Positions 1-5,354 of a DNA stretch of 5,797 nt are shown here, one piece after another. The notes under the pieces are model-generated. The model had not been told where the DNA came from and ran no database searches. It worked only from the letters and a program-made list of their open reading frames with translations. How positions within the stretch are numbered: the stretch's first letter is position 1; each line of letters starts with the position of its first letter. The stretch lies in NCBI GenBank assembly GCA_905236605.1, contig CAJORD010000230.1, positions 1 through 5,797 of the forward strand, read 5' to 3'. Source of the DNA: an uncultured Synergistales bacterium. Lineage in GTDB: Bacteria; Synergistota; Synergistia; Synergistales; Aminobacteriaceae. Both the position numbers and the translations under genes were made by a program.

Positions 1-67
1 CCTGACTTTCGGGAACTACCTTCGAGCCGTTGATGAGGTAAACGCCTTCATCGTAAAGTTTAATCAT
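1..67 (-). CDS. 5' end of an unidentified protein, possibly an aconitase-family hydratase
   Basis: The reverse strand opens with ATG at 67-65 and reads 22 codons beginning MIKLYDEGVYLINGSKVVPE before leaving the window. An AAGGGGG ribosome binding site lies at 86-80, 12 bases before the ATG, which is slightly long but acceptable. The short N-terminus resembles, from memory only, the start of YbhJ-like aconitase-superfamily hydratases found in anaerobes. Twenty-two residues cannot prove this and no catalytic motif is in view. The gene is transcribed away from the flagellar genes. I am confident it is a real gene start and not confident of the product. Confidence 0.6.
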   Translation of the reverse strand, partial: MIKLYDEGVYLINGSKVVPESQ

Positions 68-162
68 ATTTAGAATATACCCCCTTGAGTATAATTTTTT
101 AACAGCGAAAGAACTTCACACGATATGAACCTCTTCGCATTGTTCGCTTATATAAAATAATT

Positions 163-191
163 TTGAGAAAATTTTTGAATGAATATCTAAT
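163..191 (+). promoter_or_regulatory. Probable sigma-70-type promoter for the small membrane protein (and perhaps flgBC)
   Basis: TTGAGA (163-168) and TCTAAT (186-191) each match the consensus at five of six bases, and the spacer is exactly 17 bases. Transcription would start near 198 and leave a leader of about 130 bases before the ATG at 328. That leader holds a weak GGCT/AGCC hairpin (about 214-229) and a second TATAAT at 282-287 without a good -35. The rest of the 260-base gap between the divergent genes shows nothing else I can name. Confidence 0.5.
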
Positions 192-327
192 TTGCTGAAA
201 AATTATAACATGCTGGCTTGCGTTTAGCCGTCAGTGTATTTCAGTATTTAAGAATAATAAAATTTTTGCTCTTTGAGGGATTATAATTTCAATATCATTA
301 ATTATTTGTGAAGGAGAAAAATTTTTT

Positions 328-558
328 ATGGGAAGAGTCAAAGAAATTTTGTGCGGCATTCTTGAAATTTTTTTGTTTATTGGCGAAATGATTATTAATG
401 TTCCATTTTTCACGTTAGGATTAATACTCGTCGTTCTGTCGCCTATTTTCTTGATTGTTGGTGCGGTGATGTTTTTCATGGACGCAGCATTATGGAGCGT
501 ATTTATTATACTTGGGCTTGTCGGCATCGCACTGGCCGCTTGGGAAATTTTCTTCTAA
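328..558 (+). CDS. Small hydrophobic membrane protein of unknown function
   Basis: The 76-aa product is almost entirely hydrophobic. A short basic N-terminus (MGRVKE) is followed by an amphipathic or weakly hydrophobic stretch at about residues 7-25. Two strong membrane segments follow, at about 27-50 and 54-75. They are joined by a very short turn around Met51-Asp52, suggesting a helical hairpin. There is no signal-peptide cleavage site and no recognisable domain. AAGGAG at 311-316 lies 11 bases before the ATG and supports the start. The gene ends 52 bases before flgB on the same strand, so the two may be co-transcribed, but nothing in the protein marks it as flagellar. An antisense frame over the same bases has no support. 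I do not recognise the family. Confidence 0.65.
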   Translation: MGRVKEILCGILEIFLFIGEMIINVPFFTLGLILVVLSPIFLIVGAVMFFMDAALWSVFIILGLVGIALAAWEIFF

Positions 559-560
559 AC

Positions 561-571
561 TATAATATAAT
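561..571 (+). promoter_or_regulatory. Weak candidate -10 elements upstream of flgB
   Basis: Two overlapping TATAAT hexamers (561-566 and 566-571) lie just after the stop of the small membrane gene and 40-50 bases before flgB. No good -35 sits at the proper distance: TTGGGA at 540-545 is only 15 bases from the first hexamer. In an AT-rich gap this could be chance, and flgB may instead be read from the promoter at 163-191. Confidence 0.25.
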
Positions 572-610
572 TGCGTCATGAATAAATCTTTTAGGAAGTG
601 AAAATAAAAA

Positions 611-1012
611 ATGCTCGGCGATTATACATGGAACGTAATAGACAAAGAATCTGAATGCTTAGCGCAGCGCTTCAAAGCCGTTACAAAAAATATAGCGAAC
701 GCGAACACCCCCGGCTATGCGCGTCATAACGTTTCGTTTGAAGACCAAATGCGCGAAGTTATGGAACAAGATAAAAAATTACACATGACCGTTACGGATA
801 AGGCACATATACCTTCGCACCCGTTGAAGATTGATGACGTTCATGCGGCTGATTTTAAAATCATGGACGAACAATATAGGCTTGACTTAAACAACGTTGA
901 CCCCGAGCGCGAAATGGCTGTGCTCGCTGAAACCCGAATGATGTACACAGGATTTATGAGAGTCGCCGCAAGCAAATTAACAATGTTAAGATCCGTAATC
1001 GCAGGGAGGTAA
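611..1012 (+). CDS. flgB: Flagellar basal-body rod protein FlgB
   Basis: FlgB is one of the proximal rod proteins of the flagellar basal body. It is exported by the flagellar type III apparatus and assembles in the periplasm or cell wall zone between the MS ring and the distal rod. The 133-aa length is normal for the family. The rod/hook signature is clear at residues 26-36, with NIANANTPGYA, the conserved N-terminal helix motif shared by FlgB, FlgC, FlgF and FlgG. The C-terminus (ETRMMYTGFMRVAASKLTML, about 108-127) is the matching amphipathic helix. AGGAAGTGA at about 593-601 provides the ribosome binding site. The stop codon overlaps the Shine-Dalgarno of flgC and the two genes are 7 bases apart, so they are surely co-transcribed and probably translationally coupled. 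Confidence 0.95.
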   Translation: MLGDYTWNVIDKESECLAQRFKAVTKNIANANTPGYARHNVSFEDQMREVMEQDKKLHMTVTDKAHIPSHPLKIDDVHAADFKIMDEQYRLDLNNVDPEREMAVLAETRMMYTGFMRVAASKLTMLRSVIAGR

Positions 1013-1019
1013 TTAAATA

Positions 1020-1439
1020 ATGAAAATTTTCGATAGCATGGAAATAGCCGGAAGTTCTTTGACGGCTCATAGACTTTGGATGGACACAATCTCTTCAAAC
1101 TTGGCCAACATTAACACGACACGAACAAAAGCCGGAGGCCCTTATAAGCGTCGCGTGCCCGTGTTTTCAGAGATGCTCGACTCGACGATTGGCGGTTATC
1201 ATGACATCGGAGGCGTTCGAGTAATCGGGATTTCAGAAGACCAAGGCGCCCCACGAATGACTTATCAACCAGATCACCCTGATGCAAACGAAGAAGGCTA
1301 TGTAGCTTATCCGAATGTGAATTTAGTTCGCGAAATGACAGACATGTTAGTGGCAAGCCGGGCTTACGAAGCAAATCTTTCAGTCGTAACGACAGGCCGC
1401 GATATGTGGAACGGTGCTCTTGACGTAATGCGCGGATAA
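1020..1439 (+). CDS. flgC: Flagellar basal-body rod protein FlgC
   Basis: FlgC is a proximal rod subunit that stacks with FlgB in the flagellar driveshaft. The 139-aa product has the usual length and both conserved ends. The N-terminal helix has MEIAGSSLTAHRLWMDTISS followed by the rod signature NLANINTT near residues 28-35. The middle has the FlgC-type segment GGPYKRRVPVFSEML. The C-terminal helix contains the family-typical NVNLVREMTDMLVASRAYEAN. AGGGAGGT at 1003-1010, overlapping the flgB stop, lies 9 bases before the ATG. In many bacteria fliE, fliF and fliG follow directly. Here the next gene is dus on the opposite strand, ending only 14 bases away, so this flagellar cluster stops after flgC. 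Confidence 0.95.
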   Translation: MKIFDSMEIAGSSLTAHRLWMDTISSNLANINTTRTKAGGPYKRRVPVFSEMLDSTIGGYHDIGGVRVIGISEDQGAPRMTYQPDHPDANEEGYVAYPNVNLVREMTDMLVASRAYEANLSVVTTGRDMWNGALDVMRG

Positions 1440-1462
1440 AAATTATAAATTTTTTATATCGC
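1432..1462. terminator. Possible bidirectional terminator between convergent flgC and dus
   Basis: GCGGATAAAAA (1432-1442) can pair with TTTTTATATCGC (1451-1462): about eleven pairs with one bulged base, one G-T wobble and an 8-base loop. The hairpin covers the stop codons of both convergent genes, and its A and T tracts could serve either direction. It is AT-rich outside the GCG/CGC clamp and lacks a clean U-tract after the stem, so the call rests mainly on its position. Confidence 0.35.
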
Positions 1463-2377
1463 AGGCGAATTTAAGATATTTATAATTTCATCAAGACTTG
1501 TGGACATGCAAGCGAGGTTTCTTTTTTCTGCTGAACCGTGCGAAAATTTTAGCACAGCACCCGCAAATCGTTTCATAGCGATTAAGGCTTTGTGTTCGCC
1601 AACAAGTTCTTTAGCACGATACGCAAAATTTATTAAAATCTCTACGCGCTTGTCTAAATCTCGATTAATTCCGCGATACTCTTCAAATAAGAATGGATTC
1701 GCTATTGCTCCTCGTGCAAGCATGACGCAGACACAGCCGTAAGAAAAATATTCGTTAATGTCTTCGATTGTCTTAACGTCGCCGCTGGCACTGATGAGGC
1801 CGGGGAAATTTTCAGCCGCTAATTTCAAAATATTTTTATCCGCGAGTCCTTCATAACGCTGCGCTGGCGTTCGACCATGCACGCAAATATTATCAGCTCC
1901 GGCGTTCGCAAGATTTTCAATAAATTTCAAAGTATCGTTATCGTTTTCAAGTTTACGAATTTTTACCCACACCGGCAAATTTAATTTCTTTAATTCTCTA
2001 ACCATGTTGGCGGCAACGTCAGTACGCTTTAATAAAGCCGCTCCGCAAAAATTTTTCGTGATTTTCGGCATCGGGCACGCCATATTAATTCCGAACGCAA
2101 AAAATTTTTCACACGCTTCACGGACGCGCAAAGCTCCCGCCACTAAAATTTTTTCATCAGGCGCAAATAATTGAACGACTAACGGGGCTTCACGTTCGGA
2201 AATTTTCAACATGTCGAAAGTTTTTTGATTATCACGAACAAGTCCGGCGCAGCTTATCATTTCTGTGTGTGTCAACGCCGCGCCATGTTCAGAAAAAAAT
2301 TCACGCACCGGAAGAGTCGTAACGCCCGCCAACGGTGCAAGAGCGAGGCAATTAGGAATTAAAAAATTTTTTTGCAC
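1454..2377 (-). CDS. dusB: tRNA-dihydrouridine synthase (Dus, DusB-like)
   Basis: The enzyme is an FMN-dependent flavoprotein that reduces specific uridines in tRNA to dihydrouridine, normally with NADPH. The 307-aa product has the Dus TIM-barrel motifs in order: LAPLAGVT at 13-20, INMACP at 97-102 with the presumed catalytic Cys101, VWVKIR at 136-141, ICVHGRT at 164-170, ISASGDV at 195-201 and MLARGAIANPFLF at 219-231, the phosphate-binding end for FMN. The usual NMGCP reads NMACP here, with the cysteine kept. The start is GTG at 2377-2375, giving MQKNFLIPNCLALAPLAG, a normal Dus N-terminus. Possible Shine-Dalgarno elements (AGGAGG, AGGAAA) lie in a heptad repeat immediately upstream. The gene follows coaX by 17 bases, and coaX-dusB neighbours are common in Bacillota. 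The subfamily letter is an inference from context and motif style. Confidence 0.92.
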   Translation of the reverse strand: MQKNFLIPNCLALAPLAGVTTLPVREFFSEHGAALTHTEMISCAGLVRDNQKTFDMLKISEREAPLVVQLFAPDEKILVAGALRVREACEKFFAFGINMACPMPKITKNFCGAALLKRTDVAANMVRELKKLNLPVWVKIRKLENDNDTLKFIENLANAGADNICVHGRTPAQRYEGLADKNILKLAAENFPGLISASGDVKTIEDINEYFSYGCVCVMLARGAIANPFLFEEYRGINRDLDKRVEILINFAYRAKELVGEHKALIAMKRFAGAVLKFSHGSAEKRNLACMSTSLDEIINILNSPAI

Positions 2378-2404
2378 TTCCTATTTCCTACCTCCTAATT
2401 CCTA
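2350..2404 (-). promoter_or_regulatory. Possible mRNA hairpin masking the dus ribosome binding site
   Basis: On the transcribed minus strand TAGGAATTA (2404-2396) is exactly complementary to TAATTCCTA (2361-2353). In an alternative register AATTAGGA (2400-2393) pairs with TCCTAATT (2357-2350). The second form would cover half of the AGGAGG site of dus, and both would enclose the GTG start. The 5' arm spans the coaX stop codon, so a ribosome finishing coaX would open it. The pairing is AT-rich and untested. Confidence 0.3.
2377..2404 (-). repeat. Four-unit heptad tandem repeat TAGGANN at the coaX/dus junction
   Basis: Reading the minus strand from 2404 to 2377, the sequence is exactly four 7-base units: TAGGAAT, TAGGAGG, TAGGAAA, TAGGAAG. 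The second unit starts with the coaX stop codon (TAG, 2397-2395) and contains the AGGAGG site. The last base of the fourth unit is the first base of the dus GTG start. An inverted copy of the unit, TAGGAAT on the plus strand at 2353-2359, lies inside the first codons of dus. Confidence 0.75.
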
Positions 2405-3156
2405 CTTAAAATAAGTTTCAAGCCTTCGAGCATGAGCCAATTATCGACGACATCAATATTTTTTGAAACTTTCTTCATTAATCCCGCGTGGCCTCCGGTT
2501 GCGATGACTTTTGCGTTTTCGAGTCCGGGATTTGCGCGGATCATTTCTACGATTCTGTCAGTGAGTCCTGCGTTGCCAAATAAAATTCCAGATTGAATCG
2601 CCTCTTCTGTGCTTCGGCCGATGACATTTTCAGGAATTGAGAGCGCAACTTGAGGGAGCTTTGCGGCCTTTGAGAACAGCGCAGAGATTCCAGACTGAAG
2701 CCCGGGAGCTATAGCTCCGCCTAAATAATCGCCTTCGAGTGAAACGACATCGAAAGTAATAGCCGTGCCGTAATCCGCGACGATTAACGGCGAGCCATAT
2801 TTCTCACGTCCCGCAAGGGCGTTCACAATTCTGTCTGCTCCGACTTCGTTGGGATTCTTTACTAAAATTTTCATGCCCGTGTTAGTCTTCGCGTTTACTT
2901 GAAGCGGTACGACGTTAAAATAATTTTTTATTGCTTCCGTTATCGAAAAATCAAGCGACGGAACGACGCTCGCAAATGCCGCTCCTTTAATTTCAGAAGG
3001 CTTTATGTTTTTCGTGGCGAGCAAGTTTAATAAATTAATTCCAAGTTCGTCGGCTGTGTGAAGAATTGACGAAAGTCGCCAATGCGCGATTAAATTATCG
3101 CCGTCAAAAATCCCTACTACAGTTGTAGTGTTGCCAGTGTCAATTACTAAAATCAT
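2395..3156 (-). CDS. coaX: Type III pantothenate kinase CoaX
   Basis: CoaX phosphorylates pantothenate to 4'-phosphopantothenate with ATP, the first step of coenzyme A synthesis. Type III enzymes need a monovalent cation and are generally not feedback-inhibited by CoA. The 253-aa product matches the family length of about 255 and shows the ASKHA-fold motifs: DTGNT at 6-10 (phosphate loop), VGADRI at 105-110 with the probable catalytic Asp108, VADYGTAITFD at 126-136, GGAIAPGLQ at 146-154 and ATGGHAGL at 219-226. The frame stays open to 3195, but ATG 3156-3154 is chosen because AGGAGG lies 9 bases upstream (3171-3166), the protein then begins MILVIDTGNT as in homologues, and the longer form would overlap the preceding gene. 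The start is 2 bases after the stop of the flavoprotein gene, so coupling is likely. Confidence 0.95.
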   Translation of the reverse strand: MILVIDTGNTTTVVGIFDGDNLIAHWRLSSILHTADELGINLLNLLATKNIKPSEIKGAAFASVVPSLDFSITEAIKNYFNVVPLQVNAKTNTGMKILVKNPNEVGADRIVNALAGREKYGSPLIVADYGTAITFDVVSLEGDYLGGAIAPGLQSGISALFSKAAKLPQVALSIPENVIGRSTEEAIQSGILFGNAGLTDRIVEMIRANPGLENAKVIATGGHAGLMKKVSKNIDVVDNWLMLEGLKLILSRN

Positions 3157-3158
3157 TT

Positions 3159-4385
3159 TTAAATTCCTCCTGCTGTATAGCCAGTGCTCCAGCAAATTTG
3201 AAGATTAAATCCTCCCGACGGGCCGTTCAAATCCAAAATCTCTCCCGCAAAATATAAATTATCGCAGATTTTTGATTTCATTGTAGCCGGGTCGATCTCT
3301 TTCAAACTCACGCCGCCACGCGTTACAACGGCATTATTAAAGCTCCATAGGCCGTTTACGTTCATGCGAATGTCTTTTAATAATTTCACGAAGTCTGCGA
3401 TTTCTTCATCTGAAATATACTCTACGGGTTTGTCATGAGGAACGTCGGACAGTTCCAAAATTAATTTCACCATTTCCGCAGGCAGCAATGAGCGCACAAG
3501 CCCGACAAATCTCTTATGGCCTTCCGATTTTTTAATTTCGCGCTTAACTCGCTCGGTCAAAATTTCGTTGCTCAATGTCGGCTTCAGGTCAAGCGAAAAT
3601 TGCAGCTCTCCTTCCCAATCTGGAACATGAGCGCTTAAATCCATGACGATAGGGCCGCTAACGCCAAAATTTGTAAATTCCATTTCTCCGAATCGTTCAT
3701 CAATTTTTTTTTCGTCGAGTAGCACATTTAATCTCACGTTCTTCAAGTTGCAACCGCTAGCGAGCTTCACCCAAGTTTCTTTTGTTCTAATCGGCACGAG
3801 AGCGGGAAATAATTTCGTTATCGTGTGGCCGGCTTGTTGCGCGAAAGTGTAACCGTCGCCCGTTGAGCCTGTTTTAGGATAAGACTTGCCGCCTGTCGCG
3901 ATTATATATTTGTCGGCCTCGTACTCGTCGCTGTCCGTAATGACGTATTGAATGTGAGAATTTTTGACTTTCAACGCCCTGACTGGAGTCGAACGCATGA
4001 TTTTGACGTTAAATTTTTTGCATTGCATGATTAGAGCGTCAAGAACTTTTTGCGAACCTCCCGAGGCCGGGAAAATTCTTTTGCCGCGTTCCTCGACTGA
4101 CTCAACGCCGATACGCCTGAAAAGTCCTACGGTATCTTTCGGACTTAATTTGCTGAACGCAGAATATAAAAATTTTCCGTTGTCGCCATAACGAGAGATG
4201 AAGGCTTTGAGATCGCGTTCGGCGTTTGTAAAATTACAACGGCCTTTGCCTGAAATTAATAATTTTTCGCCTAACGAATGATTTTTTTCAAGGATCGCGA
4301 CGTTCTGACCATACGAGCCGGCTTTCATTGCTGCCATTAAACCCGCGGGGCCTCCGCCGATTATCAAAGTGTCAAATTTTTCCAT
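3159..4385 (-). CDS. HI0933/YhiN-family FAD-dependent oxidoreductase
   Basis: This is a 408-aa flavoprotein of the HI0933-like (YhiN, YtfP, BaiN) family, close to the normal 400-420 residues. The N-terminal FAD-binding fold has IIGGGPAG at 8-15 and Glu33, the likely ribose-binding acid, in AILEKN. The family signature SGKGRCNFTN is at 45-54. IFPASGGSQKVLDAL and IIATGGKSYPKTGSTGDGY follow. The C-terminal FAD motif is GEILDLNGPSGGFNLQICWS with TGYTAGG at the end. Physiological substrates of the family are largely unknown. BaiN was proposed to reduce bile-acid intermediates, but I would not extend that here. The only plausible start is ATG 4385-4383. Its AAGGAG site (4409-4404) lies about 18 bases away, unusually far, and no closer alternative start exists in frame. 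It heads the coaX-dus operon. Confidence 0.92.
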   Translation of the reverse strand: MEKFDTLIIGGGPAGLMAAMKAGSYGQNVAILEKNHSLGEKLLISGKGRCNFTNAERDLKAFISRYGDNGKFLYSAFSKLSPKDTVGLFRRIGVESVEERGKRIFPASGGSQKVLDALIMQCKKFNVKIMRSTPVRALKVKNSHIQYVITDSDEYEADKYIIATGGKSYPKTGSTGDGYTFAQQAGHTITKLFPALVPIRTKETWVKLASGCNLKNVRLNVLLDEKKIDERFGEMEFTNFGVSGPIVMDLSAHVPDWEGELQFSLDLKPTLSNEILTERVKREIKKSEGHKRFVGLVRSLLPAEMVKLILELSDVPHDKPVEYISDEEIADFVKLLKDIRMNVNGLWSFNNAVVTRGGVSLKEIDPATMKSKICDNLYFAGEILDLNGPSGGFNLQICWSTGYTAGGI

Positions 4386-4427
4386 GTTTTGTTTATAAAA
4401 TCTCTCCTTAAAAAATTAACAAGCGTA

Positions 4428-4456
4428 ATTATAAATGCGAACATAGAACTCGTGAA
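4428..4456 (-). promoter_or_regulatory. Probable promoter of the flavoprotein-coaX-dus operon
   Basis: On the minus strand TTCACG (4456-4451, four of six consensus bases) is followed after exactly 17 bases by a perfect TATAAT (4433-4428). Transcription would begin near 4421, about 12 bases before the AAGGAG site at 4409-4404. This is the best-placed promoter for the three-gene operon. No operator or riboswitch is evident in the short leader. Confidence 0.5.
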
Positions 4457-4522
4457 TCAAATTTCTAATTTCAAAATCGAATCTGTGAGTCGTGATGACG
4501 AGAAATAAATTTTAAGATTTTT

Positions 4523-4546
4523 GTAGTGACCAAAGTAGTGACCAAA
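4523..4546. repeat. Perfect 12-bp tandem repeat GTAGTGACCAAA x2
   Basis: GTAGTGACCAAA occurs at 4523-4534 and again without a gap at 4535-4546, with one further matching A. The 12-base period is close to one DNA helical turn, as for paired protein sites on one DNA face. It lies between the minus-strand operon promoter and the rpsD promoters, so it could be a shared operator or the scar of an old element. No function can be shown. Confidence 0.7.
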
Positions 4547-4593
4547 ATATATTTTCCCTGTGAGAATTTTTAGATTGTTCTGGAGGATTTATT

Positions 4594-4621
4594 TTGCGTG
4601 TCATTATAGCAAAATTTTAAT
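4594..4621 (+). promoter_or_regulatory. Candidate distal rpsD promoter
   Basis: TTGCGT (4594-4599, three of six consensus bases) and TTTAAT (4616-4621, five of six) are 16 bases apart. A transcript would start near 4628, giving a leader of about 80 bases that includes the CTCAAA/TTTGAG hairpin at 4655-4674. It competes with the promoter at 4628-4656 and both could be used. Confidence 0.3.
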
Positions 4622-4627
4622 CAATAA

Positions 4628-4656
4628 TTGCATTTTTCAATCGCGGGTGTTAAACT
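4628..4656 (+). promoter_or_regulatory. Candidate proximal rpsD promoter with extended -10
   Basis: TTGCAT (4628-4633) and TAAACT (4651-4656) are 17 bases apart. The -10 is preceded by TG at 4648-4649, forming the extended motif TGTTAAACT. Transcription would start near 4663, leaving a leader of about 46 bases with AAGGAG at 4691-4696. The TTG here could be mistaken for an upstream start codon of rpsD, but it has no ribosome binding site. Confidence 0.4.
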
Positions 4657-4708
4657 CAAAGACAAATTTTTGAGAGATTTTATAAAATTTAAGGAGAGTT
4701 TAATAAAA

Positions 4709-5320
4709 TTGGCAACACGTAGAGAACCACGATTCAAATTATGCCGACATCTGGGCGTCAACGTATGCGGGCACCCGAAGGCATTGAAACGTACAGACAT
4801 CAAAAAGAACGCAGCCGCTTCGGCAGCACGCGCGGGCCAGAAAGTTTCACAGTATGGCCTTCAGTTAATGGAAAAACAAAAAATCAAAGCTTACTACGGA
4901 ATCCTTGAAAGACAGTTCGCGCGCTACTTCGATTTAGCCAAGAAGAGCGAAGATATGACAGGCGTCGCGCTTCTTAAAGCTCTTGAATGCAGACTTGATA
5001 ATCTTGTCTATAGAACAGGATTCGCACGCTCGATTCGTCAAGCTCGTCAGCTCGTCAGCCATGGACATATTTTAGTAAACGGCAAAAAAGTTGATATTCC
5101 GTCCTACGGCGTGAAAGTCAACGACGTAATCAGCCTCAAAGAAAAGACGCGCACAAATCCGTTAGTCGAGACGAATTTCAATGGCTTTGTTTCGTTCAGC
5201 GTTCCTTATCTTGAGAAGGACAAGGCACAATTTAGCGCGAAATTGATTCGTGAACCGCTGCGCGAAGAACTTCCGATTGATGTAAACGAAATTCTCGCAG
5301 TCGAGTTATACTCAAAATAA
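4709..5320 (+). CDS. rpsD: 30S ribosomal protein S4
   Basis: S4 binds the 5' domain of 16S rRNA early in 30S assembly and often represses its own mRNA. The start is TTG 4709-4711, preceded by AAGGAG at 4691-4696. It gives 203 aa beginning MATRREPRFKLCRHLG, as expected for the family. The longer frame from 4628 adds 27 non-homologous residues. Landmarks are SQYGLQLMEKQK (47-58), RLDNLVYRTGFARSIRQARQ (95-114), the S4 RNA-binding domain core with VSHGHILVNGKKVDIPSY (116-133), and the C-terminal ELPIDVNEILAVELYSK. The zinc-type four-cysteine N-terminus is absent, but Cys12 and Cys20 with His22 remain, an intermediate between zinc and zinc-free forms. The gene stands outside the usual alpha operon with rpsM, rpsK and rpoA. 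That is normal in Bacilli, but in other lineages it may mark a second copy. Confidence 0.96.
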   Translation: MATRREPRFKLCRHLGVNVCGHPKALKRTDIKKNAAASAARAGQKVSQYGLQLMEKQKIKAYYGILERQFARYFDLAKKSEDMTGVALLKALECRLDNLVYRTGFARSIRQARQLVSHGHILVNGKKVDIPSYGVKVNDVISLKEKTRTNPLVETNFNGFVSFSVPYLEKDKAQFSAKLIREPLREELPIDVNEILAVELYSK

Positions 5321-5354
5321 ATAAAATTAATAAAGAAATAAATTAAAGATTTAA

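Larger units (their letters stand above)
4386..4708. other. Gene-free intergenic region between divergent operons
   Basis: These 323 bases separate the minus-strand flavoprotein operon from rpsD. They hold a good minus-strand promoter (4456-4428), an extended -10 on the minus strand (TGCTATAAT, 4611-4603) without a matching -35, a 12-bp tandem repeat (4523-4546), two candidate plus-strand promoters and the rpsD leader. An open minus-strand frame of 31 codons without a start (4511-4416) is discussed under findings. A small hairpin CTCAAA/TTTGAG (4655-4674) lies shortly before the rpsD Shine-Dalgarno site. I see no RNA gene and no complete protein gene. Confidence 0.6.

Noticed and set aside
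125..160. Twelve-codon frame MNLFALFAYIK
   Set aside because: There is no ribosome binding site before the ATG, it lies upstream of the mapped promoter elements, and it is short enough to be chance.
119..160. Loose resemblance of the first intergenic region to minus-strand 4411-4460, sharing TTCGCATT
   Set aside because: Only an 8-base word is shared exactly and the rest does not align without many gaps, which is expected by chance in AT-rich spacers.
231..527. 98-aa minus-strand frame opposite the small membrane protein
   Set aside because: It has no ribosome binding site and its Ile/Asn/Lys/Pro-rich composition reads as the antisense of a hydrophobic gene.
571..602. Possible sigma-28 flagellar promoter before flgB (TAAA then GTCATGAA)
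   Set aside because: Only about half of the GCCGATAA-type -10 bases match, and flgB is an early or middle gene usually not dependent on sigma-28.
1500..1742. Plus-strand open frames opposite dus and the flavoprotein gene (also 3643-3852 and 3964-4191)
   Set aside because: They have no ribosome binding sites or recognisable motifs and lie entirely opposite well-supported conserved genes.
3157..3195. 13-residue longer coaX starting at 3195
   Set aside because: It would overlap the upstream gene, has no good ribosome binding site and adds residues before the conserved MILVIDTGNT start.
4628..4708. 27-residue N-terminal extension of rpsD from TTG 4628
   Set aside because: It has no ribosome binding site and does not look like S4. 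The TTG at 4709 has AAGGAG upstream and gives the normal N-terminus, and the upstream TTG fits better as a -35 element.
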